DNA of 64,000 nt, taken from the NCBI GenBank assembly GCA_033816765.1, contig CM066297.1:248001-312000 (forward strand). The letters are read 5' to 3'. Positions 54,655-64,000 of this stretch are shown in pieces. The stretch is from Nothopassalora personata (lineage: Eukaryota; Ascomycota; Dothideomycetes; Mycosphaerellales; Mycosphaerellaceae). Under the pieces are notes generated by a model, which searched no databases, was not told the DNA's origin, and saw only the letters and a program-made list of their open reading frames with translations. The translations under genes and the position numbers were made by a program. Within the stretch, counting starts at the first letter, position 1. Each line of letters begins with the position of its first letter.

Positions 54655-57563
54655 ATGGCTACCAACTTGACAGTCTCGCTGTAAGCATCAATATCAAACG
54701 TCGACGCAGTGGCAGGCTTCTGATATATCGCAGGTTCCTGCCCAACACCATCTCCTTCCACGAGGAAGTCGAGACGCCTTCACGTCGGCGTAGTCCGCCC
54801 TTCCAGGTCGAGCAGCGAGCGAGCTCGACAATCGACTTGCCAACCCGCCACAGTACAGCAAGTCTGTTCAATGCGCGAACCAATGGCCTTGTTGGAGGAC
54901 ACACGCCGCCTCTTACCCCTGCGATCCAGTCCGCCCTCAACGAGGAGTTCTTTACGCCGGGAATCGATGCCAAGAAGAGGCACTTTGCGAAGCCCGGCGA
55001 CCCACGATCGCTGCTGCGCAGCGACACCCACGCCGAATGGGGCAACACGGATCAAGTCTTCAACCAGCCACGGTCGCGAGCCGGACCACTGCCTTCGGCC
55101 TCGATCCAGGACTTTGCCCAGGTGTACGATGAGATGAAAGAGCGGGAAGAGCGCAGGCGGAAGAAGGAGGGCCGAAGGGTCACCAAGGCTTCTCCGGGAC
55201 AAAGCAAATTCGATCCTCGCGGAGCAAGTTCCGAGAGAGGCTTCGATGGCAAGACTTGGTCTGTTGAGCCTGCCATACACGGCAATGGCGGTCTCGTGAA
55301 CGCCCACAGAGAGACGTCCGGCGATCGTGCTGATGACAGCACCGACACCACCTGGATCGGCACTCTCGGTTTTCCAACGGATGCATTGCCGCAGGAGATC
55401 AAGGACGAAGTCCGGGACGAGCTGATCAACAGCTACCACTCCGAGGTGGTATACTGCAACGATAAGGATATCGATGGCCACTACGCACACTACTGCAAGA
55501 CCATTCTCTGGCCCATCTTCCACTATCAAGTACCTGACCACCCCAAGAGCAAGGCGTATGCGGACCACAGCTGGAAGTTCTACCGCAACGTCAATCGCGC
55601 CTTCGCCGACAAGGTAATCGAGAGCTACAAGCGAGGTGACACGATCTGGGTTCACGACTATCACCTACTTTTGGTTCCAGCTATGGTTCGCGAGAAGCTC
55701 CCGGATGCCAAGATCGGCTTCTTCCTACACACTGCCTTCCCGTCATCAGAGGTCTTCCGATGCCTGTCCACCCGCAAGGAACTCCTCGAGGGCGTGCTTG
55801 GCGCAAACCTGATCAGCTTCCAGACTGAAGAGTATGCTAGTCACTTCCTTCAAACATGCAGCCGCATTTTGGCCGTCGAGACAACAGCAGATGGTGTACA
55901 GATCGATGATCACTTCGTCAATGTCTCTCACGAGGCCATCGGCATCAACCCAGACATGTTCATGGAAGCTCGTGAGGATGAGGAAGTCCAAGAGTGGGTA
56001 CAAACCATCTCCGAGAAGTACAAGGACAAGATCATCATCGTTGCTCGCGACAAGCTCGACCACGTCCACGGCGTTCGTCAGAAGCTTCTGGCCCACGAAC
56101 TCTTCCTGAACAGACACCCAGAATACCGCGAGAAGGTTGTCATGATCCAGGTTGCCACCAGTACCAACGAGCAGACCGAGCTGTTGACGACTGTCAGCGA
56201 CATCTGCACTCGTATCGATTCCGTGCACTCCACCCTGGCTCATCAACCGCTGGTCTTCTTGAAGCAAGACATAGGATTTGCTCAGTACATCGCGTTGCTG
56301 ACAGTGGCAGACGTCTTGATGATATCTGCTCTTCGCGATGGCATGAACTTGACAGCACACGAGTACATTGCCTGCCAAGATGGCAAGGGCTTCCACAAGA
56401 TGCACGGTCCTTTGATCTTGTCCGAGTTCACAGGCAGTGCGGCTGTCCTGGGCAACGGCGCCATCCTCATCAACCCATGGGACTACCAAGGACAAGCGGA
56501 CGCCATCAAGAAGGCGATTGAGATGGGCAACGAAGAGAGGAAGTCACGCTGGGAGAAGCTCCACGCCATTGTGCAAAAGCGAACTGGCGGTTTCTGGTCG
56601 AAGAAACTCTCTGAACAGCTTGACCAAGCATTTGAAGAGCATCACGCCCGAGCTTCGGCGTCGGTGCCTCGCCTATCGGTCTCCCAGGTCGCCGATAAGT
56701 ACAAGGCTGCCGAGACACGTCTCTTCATCATCGACTACGAGGGCACGCTCGCTCCTCACAAGACCGCATCTGGCATTCCACTTGGCTCGCCAGCACGTGT
56801 CGTTGAAGCACTCAACGACCTCATCACAGACCCGAGGAACATCGTCTATGTCATGTCCGGTCGCAAGCCAGAAGAACTGGAGAATCACTTCCGTACTCTC
56901 CCCAAGGCCGGCCTGATCGCTGAGAACGGCAGCTTCGTCCGCGAATACGGCACCGACAACAACGAGTGGACACCATTCGTCGACCTCAACAAAGTTGCCA
57001 AGTGGAAGGAGCAGGTCAAGGGCATCCTCACCTACTACGAAGAGCGAGTCGAAGGCAGCTATCTCGAAGAACGCCACTGCAGTATCCTGCTTCGCTACGA
57101 GAAAGCCGGAGACCAGGAGGCCGCCCTCCGCCAAGCAGCAGAGTGTGCGGACCAGATCAACGACTCCTGCCGAGGCTCGGAAATCCACGCCGTTCCCATC
57201 AAGCAGGCAATCCTCATCGAGCAGCTCGACCAGACCAAGGGCACCGCCGCGAAGCACGTCTTCGAGATGATCGAGAAGAAGTCGAAGGGACTGCAGAAGC
57301 CTGACTTCATGCTGGTTGCAGGGGACGATCGCGAGGATGAGGTAATTTTCCAGTGGGCGAACAATCTTGGGAAGGAGGGTCAGGTCAAGGATGTCTTCAC
57401 CGTCACGGTTGGCAAGCGGAACACTTTGGCTCAGGCGACTCTCACGCATGGATCGACGGGTTTGTTGACGGTGCTGGCGAAGCTGAATAAGATCTCGGCG
57501 GATATGTTGCCGAGAGATTATTTCAATAGTCAGCCGAAGAGGGTGAACACTTTTCCGAACTGA
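54655..57563 (+). CDS. TPS3: Trehalose-6-phosphate synthase complex regulatory subunit (Tps3/Tsl1 type), two exons
   Basis: Large subunit of the trehalose synthase complex. A 26-nt first exon (54655-54680, MATNLTVS) and exon 2 (54734-57563) give 951 aa; the splice yields MATNLTVSLFLPNTISF. After a disordered region of about 200 residues comes a GT20 domain (about 215-640) and a HAD-like phosphatase domain (about 690-930). Both are degenerate. The synthase loop usually DRLDYIKGV reads DKLDHVHGV, losing the catalytic Arg and Lys. The phosphatase motif usually DYDGTL reads DYEGTL, losing the second Asp. This points to a regulatory, not catalytic, subunit, as in yeast Tps3/Tsl1 and Aspergillus TslA. 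Confidence 0.9.
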
Positions 57564-58631
57564 GGGGCGTCATGGACAAGATCCATAGAAGCGAGGATAG
57601 TCTTGAGGTGGCAGCTGGCTGCCACGTCGGTGGAGGAAAGTTACACGATAAATGCTTGATTGCTTCACTGCGAGATGATAGCGAGATACCCCTTGCGTAG
57701 ATATGGTTTGCAGCAATGCTTCTTGAGTATGGGTGCGCTTCGTGTTATTTTGATCGGCGGCGTCAGACGCGATAGTGCGTGAGTGCGTAGCCTGGATGTC
57801 GTGATTGCTTGAGGTTATGGCATGGTAGGGCATGACGCGCTCCACTTGGTAGCATGTGAGCGTGTGGTAGCGCAGTGGCATCTTTGTGGACCAGGAAAGG
57901 GAAGGGCCGGAGGAGTGGTCTGTGTGATATGGTCATTTGCAACCCGAATTGTTTGGGGAGGTTGCCCGGGGGGGGGGGGGGGGGGCATTCGCGCTTCGCC
58001 AGCGTGTTCTGGCTGTTGGCGACCCGTGAGATTGAGGTTAAGTGAGGTTGAGCTGTCGTGGCCTATGATATGAGGTTTCCTTTCCCTTTACTACCTTGAG
58101 GTGATGCGTCGCTTCGCCGGCTCGGTTTGTATATGAGCTGGCGGCCATGAGGTTGGAAGGTCATGCTGCGTGTCAGAGGGTCAGTTGCATATGTCGTTGG
58201 GGTGAATTTGCTTTCCCAGCTCGTGGAATAGACATGAGGTCGTCGATGGTTCACACTGCGTGCTATGGTCACTCCCACGCGTCAGTCCGCCAGCTCATTG
58301 ATCACCTATGAGGTTCAGAGGGTCATGTGGTTTGCGTTGGTCGTGTGAGTTTGCTCGAAGTGATGTCTGGTGGGTGAGGTATATATCTATCCTTTCGCCT
58401 TCCTGCCTGCCTGAACTTTTACTTGATTTCTCCTCCAATACTTCAAAACAACGTCTGGGTGAGATTCAGGTCTGCGCTTCACTTCGTTCCCTTTTAATAT
58501 TTGTCTGGTGGGTGCTCATGGATTGGTAGATATCCTCGACCCTCAAAACATTAATCCATAGCTTGGAGAGAACCCTCAGTCCAAAGCACCACCTCTCTTA
58601 CCACCTTACCGATAGGGCCCAGACCACGAAG
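57564..58631. other. Intergenic with homopolymer run
   Basis: About 1.1 kb without supported genes. It includes an uninterrupted run of 18 G (57968-57985), whose length may be unreliable, and a tatatata stretch near 58379 followed by pyrimidine-rich DNA, a possible core promoter for the secreted-protein gene. Confidence 0.45.
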
Positions 58632-60171
58632 ATGTCTTCCTGCATTCTGTCCTGGCTTGTCCCAGCTTTGCTCTTGGGCTTTGCTGTCGCGCCTGGGAAT
58701 GCGTCCCCAGTCAGTGGACTTGGGCCAGGCAATGGAACTGTCGATGGTCTGCTCGATGTTAACGTCTACTATAATGGCTCCTTGGCCGAAACAGCCATGC
58801 AGGACAAGCGCAGCGTCCTGGCCAAGCGTATGACTTACGATGGGACTCAAACCTTCACTCTGAATGCACGGCAGCTACGGAACCAAGTCAGCAAAGGCCG
58901 GTCCTATCTCTTTCCCATGATGATGTACGAAGGGAACGACTTGGCAAACCATTTCACCAACACCATGCAGCTAGGCAATGATCCGCTGGGCAAGGGCTGG
59001 CAGAGAAAGGTCACGGATTATACCGTTGGACGATCAACCCGACCTAACGATTACCACGTTGCGCAAGCCTGGTCCGAAGCCGACATCACCCAGGCCGCTG
59101 CATCGTCGTTGAATCCCATCAAGAAGCATTTGGAAGACCTCGAGGTTGGTACTCCAGGCGTCGAAACTGGCGTGCATAGGTTCCGCAAGGTCAGCAATGG
59201 CATATACCCGGCAGGCCCCAACATTTGCATTGCTTTGACCCAGGATAAGGTCTTTGATACACCAACCAACCCCAACAACCAGCCCACTGGAGCAAGGTAT
59301 GAGTCGTGGTTCAACATCCTGGACGGCGTCATCATCGTGAAGGATGCCACCTCCCCACGCGTTGCCGCACTCGACAACCTCGTCACCCTCGACGATGAAC
59401 GCCTTCCCAGGGTCCAGCACTTGTCCGAGCTGTTGATGTGGCAGTGGATGAAGTTTCATGACAACGGATTTGAGTATAGGTATGCGAAGCTGAGATATAT
59501 GTCCCCGGGAATTATTCGAGCAAGAATCCTGCAAATGAAAGACTGGCTGAATTACATCGTCCTGGAGGGGAGCTCGAATGTACACACCCATAGTGTTGTG
59601 CGGCACTGCATCCATTCCATGAGAGGCAATGATGCAGACGCCATGCCACCCCTGCCTACATATCCAGATGTGCAGTGGTTCGCGCCGGGACATTGGTAAG
59701 TCGACTGCCGCGATTTGTTTTGAGAAACCATAGCTAAGCCAAGCATTCAGGTGCTACTACGCTCTTCTCGCCACCGAAGGCAGTGCCAGCATTGCCTGGC
59801 TCCTGGGTCAGCACCGAGAAACTTTTAGCTACAAAGTTCTATCGCGTGTTGGCATCTCCAGCTCATGCCCAGAAGGCGATGGTAATGATGAGCTTGCCCT
59901 GAATCCGACCCTCATCTGGCAGATCAAGGAGAATACTCTGGCACTGCGCCAGCAAGCGGCCGCGCTTGATCGCGTCTGGAAGCCTGCAGCTGATGCCGAC
60001 CCGCCGAGTTTCCCCAAGATCAACAATGATGGAAGTCCCATACAATTCGATGCCAGAGGAAATCCTCTCCCACCCGGTGGTGGCAGCGGTGCGGCGATTC
60101 CAGCACCAAACCCTCCTGCGGGACCAGCTCAAGGACAGCCGGGCCCGTCGAACTGGCAGTCGGGTGCCTGA
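58632..60171 (+). CDS. Secreted protein of unknown family with Kex2-like sites, two exons
   Basis: Exons 58632-59695 and 59751-60171 (55-nt intron, GTAAGT...TTCAG) give 494 aa. The N-terminus MSSCILSWLVPALLLGFAVA is a clear signal peptide. Two Lys-Arg sites at about residues 60 and 67 (MQDKR, LAKR) suggest Kex2 removal of a propeptide of about 45 residues carrying NGT and NGS glycosylation sequons. The mature part has a compact-looking start (RNQVSKGRSYLFPMMMYEGND), few cysteines, a region ending EGSASIAWLLGQH, and a Pro/Gly-rich C-terminal tail. I recognise no family. It could be an extracellular enzyme or a cell-wall or host-interaction protein; no function is assigned. Confidence 0.8.
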
Positions 60172-60779
60172 CAGGAAAGTAGAGTATGGGCAAGGCGGAG
60201 GCTCAGATTGACAGCACAGAATGTATCGGCTTGGAGGGAGAGGTTATCTTGGAGCTCGGTTACTAGCATGAGATTGTAAGCAAGGGTTGGGGGTAGCCTA
60301 TGTTCTCTGTTTGTCGCTGACACAGACTGTGAACACCGAGAGAATGATCTGAAATGGGGCGATGGCGGTGTTATCTGTGTAGACATTTAGAGAGCATAGA
60401 ACTTTTGCGGCGTCGAGAGAGAAAGCCCTTTCATGTACTTCCTAGTTTATGATGATATACAGTGCCACTAGGAAGATTGCTGTAGGGTGATAGTTGAGAG
60501 TACAGGCTTGAGAGCATTCTCCAGTGAAGTCTGGCATATGCTACACGACTTCTTGTGGCTTCGGTCGAGAACGAGGTCGAGCAGTATGAGTGTGTAACGA
60601 CTCGGAGGCTTTGCTGAAGGGGATGACAAAGAAAGCTGAAGTCGCACATCGGCCGTGGGCAGGGGCCTCCACACTAACTAAGGATCTACCCGACGCTACG
60701 ATAACCTTATCACTTTTCTCGATCCCAAAATGCGCCTCGACCTTCACATCCTCCACCACATCACAGGCCACCCGCAACA
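60172..60779. other. Intergenic, nothing supported
   Basis: About 600 bp between the secreted-protein gene and RRS1, tandem on the plus strand. No coding evidence was found. Confidence 0.5.
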
Positions 60780-61343
60780 ATGGCCGACACCAAAGCACAA
60801 CCATACGTCTTCGATCTGGGCCACATGCTCGTCACAGACCCCAACCCACTACCCTCCTACACCGACAGCACCAAAGAAACCATCCTCACCTCAACCGCCA
60901 AAGACTGCGCCCAAGCCCTCATAAACCAACTCCTCACAGCCTGCCCCATCTCCAAAGCCGACGACGGCACCTTTCAAATAACTCTCCCCGCCCCGGAGAC
61001 TCAACTGCCCCGCGAAAAGCCCGTCCCGAAGGAGAAGGAAAAGACGACATGGGAGAAGTTCGCTGAGAAGAAGGGCATCAAGGGCAAGCGGAAGGATGGC
61101 AAGCTGCAGTATGATGAGGCAAAGGGCGACTGGGTGCCGAAGTATGGATACAAAGGGAAGAGTGCTGCTGGTGGGGTCGAGGCGGATTGGATTATGGAGG
61201 TTGATGAGAAGGCGGAGCGGAAGAAGGCGGCAGAGGAGGAGAGGAGGAAGAGGCCGGGGAAGCCGAGCTATCAGAAGAAGAACCCTAGTGGCGGGGATGT
61301 GGAGAGAAGGGACCGGAAGTTGAAGGCGAGGAAGGGGAAATGA
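60780..61343 (+). CDS. RRS1: Ribosome biogenesis regulatory protein RRS1
   Basis: Nucleolar factor that, with Rpf2, brings the 5S RNP into pre-60S ribosomes. Single exon, 187 aa, starting MADTKAQPYVFDLGHMLVTDPNPLP when read in two steps; the FDLGHLLxxDPNPL motif is the RRS1 hallmark. The central block TTWEKFAEKKGIKGKRKDGKL and YDEAKGDWVPKYGYKG are the other conserved segments, followed by a Lys/Arg/Glu-rich nuclear tail ending RKGK. The length is slightly shorter than yeast Rrs1. The first ATG of the frame coincides with the family start. Confidence 0.95.
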   Translation: MADTKAQPYVFDLGHMLVTDPNPLPSYTDSTKETILTSTAKDCAQALINQLLTACPISKADDGTFQITLPAPETQLPREKPVPKEKEKTTWEKFAEKKGIKGKRKDGKLQYDEAKGDWVPKYGYKGKSAAGGVEADWIMEVDEKAERKKAAEEERRKRPGKPSYQKKNPSGGDVERRDRKLKARKGK

Positions 61344-61932
61344 AGAGATTTCACCGTGAGGTGAGGGATGGACGAGAATTCTTTCAAGGAATCGAGAGGT
61401 GCGTATGAGCCACCAGTGTACGGCACGGCGTGAAATGCCATGGAGAGCTCAGAGGGCGTGCAATTAGCAAGCAGCATCGTCAATACGACGTTTCGCACAT
61501 GATTTGAAACATGTCGGCTTCCGAAAGTGAATGAGCAGAAGCTCGAGCAGTGCGGTGCATGCGCTATAGCTATGCAGCCACTAGATCAGCCTGAAGCTGC
61601 TTCGATGTACGATATGGAGAACTTCAAGACAAAAGAATGACCAAACGTCTAGTAAGCCATGTACATATCCTGGCATTGCAGAAAGTCTGCACTCCGCAAA
61701 GTGAGCATGCAGTGCCACCTAATCTCACAAGCCGAGCTCGCGCCACTGTACATGCTCAAGAGCCCTACAGCTCCAGACTGGACAGCCGCAAACGCTGTAG
61801 CTCTTCACAGCAGCTCTCGACTATTCCTCCCCTCCTATACCCAGTCCTACAAACATCTACAAAATCCACATCACATCACCTCACCCCCTCCCCTCCCCTT
61901 CCACTCATCATCTCCCCCACACCACACCAACC
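61344..61932. other. Intergenic, nothing supported
   Basis: About 590 bp. The last about 100 bp are strongly C/T/A-rich (cctcccctcccc), a pyrimidine tract typical of fungal promoters, just before the ATG at 61933. Confidence 0.5.
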
Positions 61933-62570
61933 ATGGCCTCAGGCCTCGAGCACTCAGGAAACTGTCCCGGCGCCCACACCACTCGCTCCTCCTCTCATCC
62001 CTCCCCCCAAACCATCCCATACCCCCAAGCCAAAACTCTCACAGACCGCTTCAACGCCATCCGCTCTCAAACTTCCTCAGATCTCGGCCCCTGGCGCGAA
62101 ACAGCCGAGCAGCTCTTCGCAGAAGAGTTCAGAGTCTCTTCAAATTCTTACCTGAGTTTGCAAGGACGCGATGTAAGTCACGTCACGTCACAATCAGTCC
62201 TTCCAGCGAAGAAGAAATTCTGTCGGTACACTACTGGGGTTGGAGAGCATACCATTGTATAGCTGCTGATGATACCCGCTATGATAAATAGGTAAGCGAG
62301 CAGGTAGTTTCCGATAGTAAGGCGGAAAGCATCGACCTGATCGACAAGACTCTCGATTTCGAGGACGTCAGAACTGTCAATTTGATAGTGGCAGATGCAG
62401 GAGTTCTGGTCCAGATGTGGGAGGCAAAGGTTGGGGAGGAAGTTGTTAGGGGTATTGGGATTCTTGAAGTTGTGAAAGAGAGGGGAAGCGAGATGTGGCA
62501 GATTGCGAAGTGGTTTACGGAGTTTGATAATTTGGCTTATATGAAGGGGCTGAAAAGAGGAGAGGAGTGA
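61933..62570 (+). CDS. Small protein, possible NTF2-like/SnoaL-like fold, two exons
   Basis: Exons 61933-62172 and 62292-62570 (119-nt intron, GTAAGT...AATAG) give 172 aa in frame. The first about 30 residues are polar. Then TLTDRFNAIRSQTSSDLGPW and AEQLFAEEFRVSSNSYLSLQGRD look like the helical start of an NTF2-like domain. After the intron come strands of the type VRTVNLIVADAGVLVQMWEAK and VVRGIGILEVVKERGSEMWQIAKW, an alternating strand pattern ending in a W typical of that fold. No signal peptide. The fold assignment is inference from the pattern; no family match is claimed. Confidence 0.6.
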
Positions 62571-62796
62571 AGCGTTTGGAGGGAGCGGGCCTGAGAGTTG
62601 GATGTGTGCGCGGTATGGAAGGGGCAGGGTCGTGGTGGGGAAGAAAGGTTGTGTTATGGGAAGATCAACGTATGAGTGATGCGCTCAGTGATGGTACCAA
62701 GTAAAGTCTTGTTCGCCAAGCTCTTGAAGTTGTTACGGGCTATACTCTATACTGTCGAAAATTGCCTCCCAGATAGGTCAGGTCATCCCTACCCAT

Positions 62797-64000
<1,204 letters not shown>

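Overview
The window is nuclear DNA of a filamentous ascomycete, most likely a dothideomycete near the Capnodiales/Mycosphaerellales. The evidence is mostly multi-exon genes with short (about 45-120 nt) GT-AG introns and CTNAC-like branch sites, single copies of classic eukaryotic housekeeping genes, and fungus-specific families (GH32 invertase, Tps3-type trehalose subunit, Pho80-type cyclin, fungal bZIP, F-box-like and RING families). The order-level placement is inference only. All gene models were spliced by eye; exon sums that stay in frame and conserved family motifs across junctions are the main support.

Layout. 0-2.8 kb: aspartyl aminopeptidase (-) and a DUF202 membrane protein (+). 3.2-6.6 kb: three related RING-finger loci in different states of decay and an F-box-like gene, all (-). 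7.4-10.7 kb: a Lys-rich nuclear-type protein followed in tandem by a SANT/Myb segment that may be the broken-off end of the same gene, then STE24 CAAX protease (-) with a 9-bp minisatellite in its upstream region. 11.5-15.2 kb: secreted invertase (+) converging on a PQ-loop membrane protein (-). 17.3-19.8 kb: an F-box-like gene and a BTB gene side by side. 21-25.2 kb: 14-3-3 (-, eight exons including an 8-nt microexon), a truncated alpha/beta-hydrolase pseudogene and a nitronate monooxygenase. 25.6-27.8 kb: a low-complexity zinc-ribbon/NPF-motif gene.

28.6-34.6 kb is a gene-poor, repeat-bearing block: three broken copies of one F-box-like family, a diverged direct repeat of about 0.45-0.5 kb, a 10-bp minisatellite, and a sulfotransferase fragment. 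MCM7 (35.0-37.5 kb) is intact. 37.5-44.2 kb is again gene-poor, holding a disrupted bZIP gene and a kinase relic. 44.2-51.7 kb is conserved and dense: a TRM140-type tRNA methyltransferase, a cytochrome P450 N-terminal remnant, a BEM46-type hydrolase divergent from proteasome subunit beta-1 (PRE3), and a Pho80-type cyclin. 54.6-64.0 kb: the trehalose synthase regulatory subunit, a secreted orphan with Kex2-like sites, RRS1, a small NTF2-like candidate, and the 3' part of a SERCA calcium ATPase running off the window end.

The genes do not form one pathway. The strongest theme is an excess of ubiquitin-ligase adaptor types (RING, F-box, BTB), several freshly broken, alternating with conserved housekeeping genes. 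This looks like birth-and-death turnover of adaptor families in gene-poor pockets, not a new enzymatic system.
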